Positions 41,800 to 52,300 of a DNA stretch of 64,000 nucleotides are shown here, piece by piece; within the stretch, counting starts at the first letter, position 1, and every line of letters begins with the position of its first letter. The notes beneath the pieces are model-generated. The model worked only from the letters and a program-made list of their open reading frames with translations. It was not told the DNA's origin and did not search any database. Position numbers and translations under genes: made by a program. Source of the DNA: Paraherbaspirillum soli (lineage in GTDB: Bacteria > Pseudomonadota > Gammaproteobacteria > Burkholderiales > Burkholderiaceae_D); NCBI RefSeq assembly GCF_042654985.1, contig NZ_JBHSMT010000005.1, positions 1 to 64,000 on the forward strand, written 5' to 3'.

Positions 41800-42213
41800 T
41801 CATGCTCGGTCCAGAGTAGTCACGCAGTACTGTGCGATAGCGCTCAACACCTCAGGCTGCTCGCCGGCCGCCTGCGCCACCTCGATGGACAGCGTCGGAT
41901 GCTGTTGCCGGGCCTGCTCGATCAACAGCGGCAAATCGCGCCGGACATGACCGCCCTGCCCCAAAAACACCGGCACCACGCTGACCTCGGCAACACCGCT
42001 AGCGGCCAATTGCGCCAGCAATTGCGGCAGATCCGGCTGCATCAATTCGAGAAACGCCAGCGCGACATGCACCGTCGGCAATTGCGCTTGAATCAGTTGT
42101 TGCAAGCGCTCAAACGGCGCCGCCCAGGCAGGATCGCGGGCGCCGTGGGCGAACAGAACAAGAGCTTGATTCGGGGCTTGATGCGGCGCTTGGCCTGAGG
42201 TTTGCAGTGACAT
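41800..42213 (-). CDS. cbiX: Sirohydrochlorin chelatase, short CbiX/SirB type
   Basis: A 137-residue single-domain class II chelatase, the CbiXS form that works as a homodimer. It inserts Fe2+ (siroheme) or Co2+ (B12) into sirohydrochlorin. The metal-site histidines are in LVLFAHGARDPAW and VFLGQGGHVRRDLP. LAFLELMQPDLPQLLAQL lies between. It starts 14 bases after lptG on the same strand, and cobA and cysI lie about 2-8 kb away, so iron insertion for sulfite reductase is likely. ATG at 42213 has GGGGGG upstream. Confidence 0.88.
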   Translation of the reverse strand: MSLQTSGQAPHQAPNQALVLFAHGARDPAWAAPFERLQQLIQAQLPTVHVALAFLELMQPDLPQLLAQLAASGVAEVSVVPVFLGQGGHVRRDLPLLIEQARQQHPTLSIEVAQAAGEQPEVLSAIAQYCVTTLDRA

Positions 42214-42227
42214 ATCGACCCCCCGTA

Positions 42228-43364
42228 TCAATGCCGCCGCTCGATCCGCCACAAAACGCCGATCGCGACCAGCAGGAACAAGGTGCTGGGCAAGGCCGCC
42301 GTGACGAAAGGCGGCCAGGTATTGAGCAATCCGAGGTGCGAGAACAAGGTATTGACCAGCTGGAAACTGACGCCAATCATGATGCCGGTAAAGATCTTCA
42401 AGCTGACGCCGCCGGCGCGGAAATGCAGATAAGCAAATGGCAGCGCCAACGCCATCATGACCAATACCGACAGCGGATAAACCACCTTCTTCCAGAACGC
42501 GATTTCATAGCGCTCGGTATGCTGGTTGTTCTCCTTCAGATGGCCGATATAGCTATTCAGATTGTAGGCTGACATGCGGTCGGGATCGGCAAACAATACC
42601 GACAGGATTTCCGGCGTGATTTCGGACACCAGGTCCTTGCTGGCGAATTTTTTGGTGGCGATCGAGCGCGTGATGTCTTCGACCGAAGCGCCATTGGCGA
42701 AATCGGTTTGCACCACATCGCTCATGCGCCACATATGGGTGCCCTGATAATTGGCGTGCCCGGCCAGAATCATCGACGTCAGATGCTGGTTGCGATCGAA
42801 CTCGTACAATTTGACGCCCTGCAGTTCGCCGTCAGGACGGATTTCGCGAATATTGACAAAGCGCGAACCGACCACCTCACCCGTCATGCCGCCGGCCCGA
42901 ATCACATCCTTGCTCCACAAACCCGATTTGAACTGCTGCGAAATGGAAGCTCCCTTGGCGCGCAGTTTTATTTTTTCAGCAAACTCGGCGCTTTTGGGGG
43001 CGATGAACTCACCGATCAACACGGTCGCCAGGACGAAAATCAAACCGATCTTGAACAGCATCGCGGCGGTCATCGTGGTCGACATGCTGGACGCACGCAT
43101 GATGGTGAATTCCGAGCGGGCGGCAAATTGCGACAGCGTGTAAATGGTCCCGATCAGCGCCGCAATCGGCATCAATTCATAAGCATTGCCCGGCATCCCC
43201 AACAGTACGAAGAAAAACGCATGCTGCAATTTATAGCCGCCGCGGCCAACCGATTGCAGCTCACTGGTCAAATCGAAAAATGCAATCAGCGCCAGCAGCA
43301 CCGCCAACGCGAACAGGACCGAGCGAACAATCTCGGTGGTGAAATAACGCTGCAGGACTTTCAT
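42228..43364 (-). CDS. lptG: LPS export permease LptG
   Basis: A 378-residue inner-membrane subunit of the LptB2FGC ABC transporter, which extracts lipopolysaccharide and passes it toward LptA. The first helices (KVLQRYFTTEIVRSVLFALA, LIAFFDLTSELQ) and LLGMPGNAYELMPIAALIGT match the family. A periplasmic beta-jellyroll domain follows, and two more helices are at the C terminus (LSVLVMMALALPFAYLHFRAG). ATG at 43364 overlaps the lptF TGA in ATGA, so the two are coupled. Confidence 0.95.
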   Translation of the reverse strand: MKVLQRYFTTEIVRSVLFALAVLLALIAFFDLTSELQSVGRGGYKLQHAFFFVLLGMPGNAYELMPIAALIGTIYTLSQFAARSEFTIMRASSMSTTMTAAMLFKIGLIFVLATVLIGEFIAPKSAEFAEKIKLRAKGASISQQFKSGLWSKDVIRAGGMTGEVVGSRFVNIREIRPDGELQGVKLYEFDRNQHLTSMILAGHANYQGTHMWRMSDVVQTDFANGASVEDITRSIATKKFASKDLVSEITPEILSVLFADPDRMSAYNLNSYIGHLKENNQHTERYEIAFWKKVVYPLSVLVMMALALPFAYLHFRAGGVSLKIFTGIMIGVSFQLVNTLFSHLGLLNTWPPFVTAALPSTLFLLVAIGVLWRIERRH

Positions 43365-44494
43365 GCTGCCGCCGATCGTTTGACTAAACGGGCGTGCTTG
43401 ACCGCAGACCACATGACCAACGGATGGAACCGGCTATTGACATTGAGACGCCACAGGAACAACAGGCCGACGATGATCAGCACCGTCAGATGCATGGGCC
43501 ACCAGGCGAGTCCGAACGACAGCCGTTTTTGCACGACCGAGGCCTGGAACACGCTGGTCATGTTGCTGTATGCCACGTACAGCAACAGCGCGATCACCAG
43601 GTTGCCGGAACGTCCGACGCGCGGATTGACGAAGCTCAAAGGGATCGCCAGCAGCATCAGGCAAAGGGCCATCAGCGGCAGCGACAAGCGCCACAATAAT
43701 TCGCCCATATTGAAATCGTTGCGGTCTTTCAGCAGAGCCGAGGTCGGCAGCGCGCGCGCCGATTTATCGCCGCTCACCGCTTGCGAATGGCTCGCCACCA
43801 GCACGCCATAGCGTTCGAATTCCATCACCCGCAATTCGGTCTGATTCGGTACTCCGTCATAACGGCGGCCCTGCGACAGGATCAGGAATTTATCGCCGTT
43901 CTTGTCGGTTTCGACCACCCCTTCCTTGGCCGCGACCACGCTATTTTTTCCTTCGTCCTGCGTGTTCACGAAAACGTTCTTTACTTTAGAGCTGTCGCCG
44001 GAAAATCCTTCGACGAAAAAAATCCGGTTGGCGGCTGCCGACTCTTGAAACTTGCCGGGCGAAACCTTGGAAATATCTTCCCGCTTTTCAAAGCGTTCGC
44101 GGTATTGGGCGCTCTGGTTATTGGCCCACGGCGTCGCGACAAAGCTCAGGATGGCGGTCAGCAGGATGATAGGGAAGCCGAAGTCGAGCACCGGCTTGAC
44201 CCAGGTCACCAGGCTCTGGCCGGAGGCGAACCAGACCACCATTTCAGAATCCTGGTAGCTGCGGGTGACAACCAGCAGCACCGAAATATATCCGGTCAGG
44301 ATCAATAGGATAGGCAGGTAATTCAGGGATTGGAAACCGATCAGGGCGACCACGTCCTGCGATGCGATCTGGCCGCCGGCGGCCTGGCCCAGGATCTTGA
44401 TCAACATCACGGTGATGATAATTGTGAAGAGCGTCGTAAATACTGCACCAGCGGTGCTAATTAATTCGCGTCTGAGTGCGCGCTGAAAGATCAT
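43361..44494 (-). CDS. lptF: LPS export permease LptF
   Basis: A 377-residue inner-membrane partner of LptG. The N terminus MIFQRALRRELISTAGAVF and the segment LIGFQSLNYLPILLILTGYI are typical of LptF. A periplasmic jellyroll with EYGVLVASHSQAV-like strands follows. Then come helices LPLMALCLMLLAIPLSFVNP and a second near the C terminus. It begins only 36 bp from the divergent pepA start and has no obvious ribosome binding site. Confidence 0.94.
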   Translation of the reverse strand: MIFQRALRRELISTAGAVFTTLFTIIITVMLIKILGQAAGGQIASQDVVALIGFQSLNYLPILLILTGYISVLLVVTRSYQDSEMVVWFASGQSLVTWVKPVLDFGFPIILLTAILSFVATPWANNQSAQYRERFEKREDISKVSPGKFQESAAANRIFFVEGFSGDSSKVKNVFVNTQDEGKNSVVAAKEGVVETDKNGDKFLILSQGRRYDGVPNQTELRVMEFERYGVLVASHSQAVSGDKSARALPTSALLKDRNDFNMGELLWRLSLPLMALCLMLLAIPLSFVNPRVGRSGNLVIALLLYVAYSNMTSVFQASVVQKRLSFGLAWWPMHLTVLIIVGLLFLWRLNVNSRFHPLVMWSAVKHARLVKRSAAA

Positions 44495-44501
44495 TGGGGA
44501 A

Positions 44502-44507
44502 TATAAT
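44502..44507 (+). promoter_or_regulatory. TATAAT -10 box for pepA
   Basis: A perfect TATAAT lies 24 bases before the pepA ATG, with AAGGAG between them. The matching -35 position falls inside lptF and is weak. This supports a short-leader pepA promoter overlapping the lptF start. Confidence 0.45.
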
Positions 44508-44530
44508 TGTGGATTGACAAGGAGTGACTG

Positions 44531-46063
44531 ATGGACTTTAGCATAAAAACCAACGACGCAAAAACCTCAATTGCCAGTCTCAAATCCGGCTGTATCGTAG
44601 TCGGAATTTACGAAAACAAGAAACTGTCGCCACAAGCGCAAGCTCTTGATAATCTTGGAAAATCCAGCGGTGAAATTACTGCCGCACTAAAGTCCGGGGA
44701 CATTTCCGGCAAACCCGGTTCCTATTTACTGCTGCGCAAAGTCGCAGGCGTCGCCGCCGAGCGCGTCCTGCTGATCGGTCTCGGTAAAGAAGGCGAACTG
44801 AACGACAAGGTGATTTCCACCGCCGCGCTGTGCGTGGCAAAAGTGCTGGCGACACTGGGCGGCAACGATGCATTGATCGCGCTGCCGTTCGACAGCATCA
44901 AGGACCGCGATCTGGCGTGGGCGATCCGCACCAGCATCCTGGTACTGCGTGAAAACAGCTATCGCTCGGATGGCCTGAAGAGTAAAAAAGAAACAACATC
45001 GGAAGGCGTCAAGAAAGTCGCTTTCCTGGCGACTACCGCGCAAGGCGCAGCTGCCAAAGAAGCCGTCGCGCATGGCCTGGCGCTGGCCAACGGCATCGAG
45101 CTGACCAAGGACCTGGGTAACCTGCCGGGCAATTTCTGCACCCCGACCTACCTCGCCAACACCGCCAAGAAACTGGCAAAAGATTTCAAATTGACAGTCG
45201 AAGTGCTCGACCGCAAACAGCTCGAAGCATTAAAGATGGGCAGCTTCCTGTCGGTCACGCGCGGCGGCGACGAACCGCCAAAATTCATCGTCTTGAAACA
45301 TCTGGGCGGCAAAGCCAAAGATGCACCGACCGTCCTGGTCGGCAAAGGCATCACCTTCGACTCCGGCGGCATTTCGCTGAAGCCGGGCGCGGCCATGGAT
45401 GAAATGAAATACGACATGTGCGGCGCCGCTTCGGTGCTGGGCACCTTCCGCGCGATCGCCGAACTGAAACTGAAACTGAACGTGATCGGCGTCATTCCTG
45501 CGACCGAGAACATGCCGTCCGGCAGCGCCACCAAGCCGGGCGACATCGTGACCTCGATGTCCGGCCAGACCATCGAAATCCTGAACACCGATGCCGAAGG
45601 CCGCCTGGTCCTGTGCGACGCGCTGACTTATGTCGAACGCTTCAAGCCTGCCGCCGTGGTCGATATCGCGACCTTGACCGGTGCTTGCATAACTTCGCTC
45701 GGCCATCACAATTCCGGCCTGTTCACACGGCACGATAGCGCCCACGACGAACTGGCAAATGAATTGCTGAGCGCCGGCAAAGCGACTGGCGACACCGCCT
45801 GGCGCATGCCGATCGAAGATAGCTACCAGGAACAGCTGAAGTCGAATTTTGCCGACATGGCAAACATCGGCGGCTCGGCCGGCGGCAGCATTACCGCAGC
45901 CTGCTTCCTTGAGCGCTACACCAAGAACTACACCTGGGCTCATCTGGACATCGCCGGTACTGCATGGAAGAACGGCCCAGCCAAGGGCGCAACCGGCCGT
46001 CCGGTATCGCTGCTGACGACCTTCCTGATGAACCGGGCCGATCGCGCAGCCGCGAGCAAGTAA
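44531..46063 (+). CDS. pepA: Leucyl aminopeptidase (cytosol aminopeptidase, M17)
   Basis: A 510-residue two-metal exopeptidase that removes N-terminal residues from peptides and, in E. coli, also binds DNA. The N-terminal domain starts MDFSIKTNDAKTS. The catalytic domain has VGKGITFDSGGISLKPGAAM (metal ligands Lys and Asp, near residue 275), the M17 signature NTDAEGRLVL (near 354), and AHLDIAGTAWKNGPAKGATG near the end. The start is preceded by AAGGAG. It diverges from lptF, a common proteobacterial arrangement. Confidence 0.97.
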   Translation: MDFSIKTNDAKTSIASLKSGCIVVGIYENKKLSPQAQALDNLGKSSGEITAALKSGDISGKPGSYLLLRKVAGVAAERVLLIGLGKEGELNDKVISTAALCVAKVLATLGGNDALIALPFDSIKDRDLAWAIRTSILVLRENSYRSDGLKSKKETTSEGVKKVAFLATTAQGAAAKEAVAHGLALANGIELTKDLGNLPGNFCTPTYLANTAKKLAKDFKLTVEVLDRKQLEALKMGSFLSVTRGGDEPPKFIVLKHLGGKAKDAPTVLVGKGITFDSGGISLKPGAAMDEMKYDMCGAASVLGTFRAIAELKLKLNVIGVIPATENMPSGSATKPGDIVTSMSGQTIEILNTDAEGRLVLCDALTYVERFKPAAVVDIATLTGACITSLGHHNSGLFTRHDSAHDELANELLSAGKATGDTAWRMPIEDSYQEQLKSNFADMANIGGSAGGSITAACFLERYTKNYTWAHLDIAGTAWKNGPAKGATGRPVSLLTTFLMNRADRAAASK

Positions 46064-46086
46064 TCTCACCGGCAAGTAAGTAGTAT

Positions 46087-46123
46087 CTAGCTGTCGGAGT
46101 AGCAATATCGCTCCGACAGCTAG
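46087..46123. terminator. Perfect 13-bp hairpin after pepA
   Basis: CTAGCTGTCGGAG, an 11-base loop, then CTCCGACAGCTAG. It lies 24 bases after the pepA stop. There is no T-run, so it may be a 3' stabiliser or a factor-dependent end. The rest of the gap to ndvB (46124-46383) holds no recognised element beyond the necessary ndvB promoter. Confidence 0.6.
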
Positions 46124-46383
46124 CAAACAGCTCCCCGTCCCGCAGCTTTGCCCCATTCCATAGTTCTGCATCTCCCCGTGAAATCCGCTTTGATCTATGC
46201 CACAATCCGTGAGCAATAGTTTCCGCACGGATATCTTTCAAGTATTCCACCGTCATTACTAACAGGCGGTTTGTACTATCCGCAATGTCTATGATTCACA
46301 GATTGACCTGCTGAAAGCTGCTGCGAGCGACTGTTTCAAGTCCTGCAACACCCTTTTGGCGGCACTGAGAAAGGGACTCGGAA

Positions 46384-49300
46384 TTGAAAGCACAACTCCA
46401 CACCTGGCTAAATCGCGTCCATCACATCCGCGAACGCTTGCTCAGCCCTCATCCAGCATCGAAAGCCATCGGCGACGAACGACCGCTGCGCGCCGAACTG
46501 TTCAGCGCGATGCAAATGGAACAGCATGGAAAGCAGTTGGCGGCGACCCATCAAATCAATCCGCAGCGCAGCCCGGACCAGCTTCTGACGCGGCTCGCCG
46601 ATAACGAACGGGTGCTGATCCAGGCCTGCAATCTGCTGATCGCCGCGGTCAAGGCCAAACGCCAGATCACGCCGGCGGCGGAATGGCTGCTGGATAATTT
46701 CTACCTGATCGAAGAACAGATCCGGACCGCCAAGCGGCATCTGCCCAAAGGCTACAGCCAGGAGTTGCCGCGCCTGCTGAAGGGGCCGTCGGCAGGCCTG
46801 CCGCGGGTGTACGACATTGCGCTGGAAACCATTTCGCATGGCGACGCCCGGGTCGACCCCGAAAGCCTGAGCCGCTTCGTCACCGCCTACCAGAAAATAA
46901 CGCCGCTGAAGCTGGGCGAGTTATGGGCCATCCCCATCATGCTGCGGCTGGCGTTGATCGAAAATTTGCGGCGGGTGGCGGCACGCCTGGTCACCAGCAG
47001 CGAAAACCGCAACCTGGCCGACACCTGGGCCGACAAGATGATAGGCATGGCCGAACGCGATCCCAGCAACCTGATCCTGGTGATCGCCGACATGGCGCGC
47101 TCCGATCCGCCGATGGCCGGTTCGTTTGTGGCCGAGCTGGCGCGCCGGCTGCAAGGCCAGGGACCGGCGCTAGCGCTGCCGCTGACCTGGATCGAACAAC
47201 GCCTGTCGCAATCCGGCGTGACCATCGAACAATTGGTCCTGACCGAAATCCAGCAACAAGCCGCCGACCAGGTGTCGATCAGCAACAGCATCGGCAGTCT
47301 GCGCTTCCTCGGCAACATGAACTGGAGCGAGTTCGTCGAAACCATGAGCATCGTCGAACAATGCCTGCGCAACGATCCCGGCGAGGTTTACGGCCACATG
47401 GATTTCAGCACCCGCGATCAATACCGGCACAGCGTCGAACGGATCGCCAGGCACTCCGGCTGGCCGGAGTTCGACGTCGCTCAGCAGGCCGTCGCATTGG
47501 CGCGCCAGGTCGCCGCCGACAATCACGAGCAGGCCAGCGCAATCAATAACGCCGCCGCCCCGGACCTGCGGCGCGCGCACGTCGGTTATTACCTGATCGA
47601 TGCCGGCTTGCCGCAACTGGAACAGATCGCCGGGGTCCGCCTGCCGCCATATCAGGCGCTGCGCAAGGCGATCCGGCGCGTGCCGCTGCAGCTGTATCTG
47701 AGCGGCATCGCGTTGTTGACGCTATTGTTTAGCGCCGGTTTGAGCTACCGCGCCTACCTGCATGCGGCCGAAACCTGGCAACTGATTGCGATCGGCATCT
47801 TGTCGCTGGTCGCCGGCAGTCATCTGGCAGTGGCGATCATCAATTGGCTGGCGACGCTGCTGGCGGCCCCGAAACGCTTGCCGCGGATGGATTTTTCCAA
47901 AGGAATTCCAGCCGCCATGCGGACCCTGGTCGCCGTGCCCAGCATGCTGACCGATCCGGACGGCATCGACCAATTGAGCGAAGCGCTGGAAGTCCGGTTT
48001 TTAGCCAATCGAGATCCGCACCTGCATTTCTGCCTGCTGACCGATTTCCGCGATGCCGCCAACGAGACCCAGCCGGAAGACGCGTTGCTGCTGCAACTGG
48101 CGCAGCAACGGATCGAGGAACTGAACCTGAAATACAGCGCCGGCAGCGACAACATATTCTTTCTATTCCATCGTCCGCGACGGTGGAATCCGCAAGAAAA
48201 AATCTGGATGGGCTATGAACGCAAGCGCGGCAAACTGGCCGACCTGAACGCCTATCTGCGCGGCGCGGCGCAGGATGCCTTCATGCTGGTGGTGGGCAAG
48301 CCGGACCTGCTAGCGAGCGCCAAATACGTCATCACGCTGGATACCGATACCCAGCTGCCGCGCGACACCGGCCACCAGTTTGTCGGCGCCATGGCGCATC
48401 CGCTGAACCGGCCGCATTACGACCCGACGCTGCAACGCGTGACAGCCGGTTACACGGTGCTGCAGCCGAGAGTCGCGGTCAGCCTGCCTGGCTCCAACGC
48501 CTCGCGCTACACCCGCCTGTACGGCGGCGATACCGGCATCGACCCCTACACGCGCGCGGTGTCCGACGTCTATCAGGATCTGTTCGACGAAGGTTCCTAC
48601 GTCGGCAAGGGGATCTACGACATCGACGCCTTTGAACAGGCTCTGGCCAATCGCCTGCCGGACAACCAGATACTCAGTCATGACTTGCTGGAAGGCTGCT
48701 ATGCCCGCTCCGGCTTGCTGTCCGACGTCCAGTTGTACGAGGACCATCCGAGCCGCTACGGCAGCGACGTCAGCCGCCGCCATCGCTGGATTCGCGGCGA
48801 TTGGCAAATTTCCGGCTGGCTGCTGAGCCGGGTCCCGCGCCCAAAACAACAGCCGCTACAAGCTGCGCTGCCAGCGCAAAAAAACCCGCTGTCGACGCTC
48901 TCGCACTGGAAAATTTTCGACAACCTGCGGCGCAGCCTGGTCCCGGCCGCACTCACTCTGCTGCTGGTTCTGGGATGGAGCCTGGCCGACGCGCCATGGT
49001 TCTGGAGCGCTGCCGTGCTCGCCATCATCGCCTTGCCGTGCCTGATCAGCGCGCTGCTGGATTCGCTGCGCAAATCGAGCGACGTCTTATGGTGGCAGCA
49101 TCTGCAGGCCGTGCTCGGCACCTGCGGCCGGCATCTGGCGCAAGCGCTGCTGACCCTGGCTTTCCTGCCCTATGAAGCCTGCTTCAGCCTGGATGCGATC
49201 TTGCGTACCGCCTGGCGCATGCTGGTATCGCGCCGGGGTCTGCTGGAATGGCAGCCGTCCAGCGACAGCGGCCGTTGCATCGCCGCCGACATGCTGTCCA

Positions 49301-52300
49301 CTTATCGCGCCATGTGGGTCGCGCCGGCACTGGCGCTGGCGATCGCCGCCGGCCTGCTGGCAATCTCGCCGCCGGCATTTGCCGTGGCCGCCAATGTCTT
49401 GTTGCTGTGGCTGTGCGCGCCGGCGCTGGCATGGTGGATCAGCCGCCCGCTATTGCCCGCACCGGCGACGCTGAGCGATGCCCAGCACCGCTTCTTGCGC
49501 AAGCTATCACGCAAGACCTGGGCCTTCTTCGAAACCTATGTCGGCCCGGAAGACAACTGGCTGCCGCCCGACAATGTGCAGGAACACCCGGTCGCCGTGG
49601 TCGCCCACCGCACCTCGCCGACCAACATCGGACTGGCGCTGCTGACCAACCTGGCGGCCCACGATTTCGGCTACATCCTGGCCGAACAACTGCTGGAGCG
49701 CGTAGTCCACACGCTGCGCACGCTGGAAACGCTGGAACGCCATCGCGGCCATTTCTATAACTGGTACGACACCCAAACCTTGAAGCCGCTGCATCCGACT
49801 TACGTCTCTACCGTCGATAGCGGCAATCTGGCCGGACATCTGCTGACGCTGCAACCGGGATTGACCGCACTGGTCGATCAGCCGATTATCGGCACGCAGT
49901 GGCTGGCCGGATGCCGCGACACCTTCGCCGTGCTGTCCGAACTGGCTGAACAGGAAGACGACAGCCAGACCAGCGCCGAGCGCGCCCAGTTTCTAGGCGC
50001 ACTAGACTTTGCCAGCAACGCGCCGCCAACCACCCTGGACGGCTTGCAGCAACTGACGGCGCAACTGCTGATGGATGCGGTGGCGCTGGAACAGAGAGCC
50101 CAGCTGGTCCATGACGCCGAACTCCACTGGTGGGCACAGGCGCTGGTGCAGCAATGCCGTACCGCGCAAGAAACGCTGACGCTGCGGGCGCCGTGGTTGC
50201 TGCTACCGGAAATTGCATCGTGGTTGCAGACGCTGCCTATCCTGAATGCGATTCCGACCCCGCGCGACCTGATCGGCCTCAAAGCGCAATTGAAGCAGGA
50301 AACCAAGGACCACGATTGGAGCGACGCGCAACAGGCGCAACTGGGCGAGATCCGCAAGCAGGTCGCGCTGGCCGCGCAACGTGCAGCCGAACAATACAAG
50401 ACCATCGAACGCCTGACCTTGCAACTGCGCGAGTTGGCGCAGATGGAATACGACTTCCTGTACGACAAAGCCAGTCACCTGCTGGCGATCGGCTATAACG
50501 TCAGCGAACGGCGGCGCGATGCCAGCTATTACGATCTGCTGGCGTCCGAAGCGCGCCTATCCAGCTTCGTCGCCATCGCCCAGGGCCAGGTGCCGCAAGA
50601 AAACTGGTTCTCTTTGGGGCGGCAATTGACCACCGCCGGCGGCGCGCCGATCCTGCTGTCATGGAGCGGTTCCATGTTCGAATACCTGATGCCGCTGCTG
50701 GTGATGCCGACCTTCGACAACACGCTGCTGGATCAGACCTGCCGCGCAGCGGTGCAGCGCCAGATCGACTATGGCGCCCAGAGCGGCACACCGTGGGGGA
50801 TTTCGGAGTCGGGTTATCACACCTTCGACGCCAGCCTGAATTATCAGTACCGCGCCTTCGGCGTGCCGGGCCTCGGCCTCAAGCGCGGTCTGGCCGACGA
50901 CCTGGTGATCGCGCCCTACGCATCGGTGCTGGCGCTGATGGTCGCGCCGGAACAAGCCTGCCTCAATCTGCAGCGGCTCTCCGCCAGCGGCTTCGAAGGC
51001 AAGTACGGCATGGTGGAGGCGATCGACTACACTCCGGCGCGCATGCCGCGCGGCCAAGCCTATGCCGTGATTCGCTCGTTCATGGCGCACCATCAAGGCA
51101 TGAGCCTGCTGGCGCTGGCCTATCAGCTGCTGGACCGCCCGATGCAGCGGCGCTTTGCCGCCGACCCGCTATTCCAGGCCACCATGCTGCTGCTGCACGA
51201 GCGCATCCCCAAAGCCGGCGCGTTCTACTCCAACACCGAACAACTGTCGGCAATCCGCACCGTGGCCGCCAGCAGCCAGGAGATGCCGGTGCGCGTGCTC
51301 AACAGCCCGCACACCTCCGTGCCGGAGGTGCAACTACTCTCCAACGGCCGCTATCACGTGATGGTCACCAACGCCGGCGGCGGCTCCAGCCGCTGGCGCG
51401 ATCTGGCCGTCAGCCGCTGGCGCGAAGACACCACCTGCGATCACTGGGGCACCTTCTGTTACGTGCGCGACATCGCCAGCGGCGCGTTCTGGTCGAGCGC
51501 CTACCAGCCGACCCGCAAGCAACCGAAAAGCTACGAAGTCATTTTTTCCGAAGGACGCGCCGAATATCGGCGGCACGATAACGACTTCGACATGCACACC
51601 GAAATCGTGGTCTCGCCGGAGGACGATATCGAACTGCGCCGCAGCCGCATCACCAATCGCTCGCGCAGCCGCCGCACGATCGACATCTCCAGCTACTCGG
51701 AAGTGGTGCTGGCGCCGGCCGCCGCCGATAACGCCCATACCGCGTTCAGCAACCTGTTTGTGCAAACCGAAATCGTGCCCGACCGGCGCGCGATCCTGTG
51801 CACCCGGCGGCCGCGCTCGATCAATGAAAAGTCGCCGTGGATGTTCCACCTGATGGCGGCCCACGGCGCCCGGGTCGAAGTCGTTTCTTACGAAACCGAC
51901 CGCATGCAATTCATCGGCCGCGGCAACAGTGTCGCCGCCCCGCAAGCGATGTTACGCGGCACCCTGTCCGGCAGCCAGGGTCCGGTGCTCGACCCGATCG
52001 TCGCGATCCGCTACCGCATCACCCTGGCGCCCGAGCAAACCGTCACCATCGATATGGTGACCGGCATCGGCGACAACCGCGACGCCTGCCTGGCGCTGGT
52101 CGACAAATACCAGGACCGCCATCTGGCCGACCGCGTGTTCGACCTGTCCTGGACCCACAGCCAGGTGATCTTGCGCCAGATCAATGCCAGCGATGCCGAC
52201 TCGCAGTTGTACGGCCGGTTGGCCAATTCGATCATCTATTCCAATAACCTGTTGCGCACCGACGCCAGCGTGCTGATCAAAAATCAGCGCGGCCAATCCG

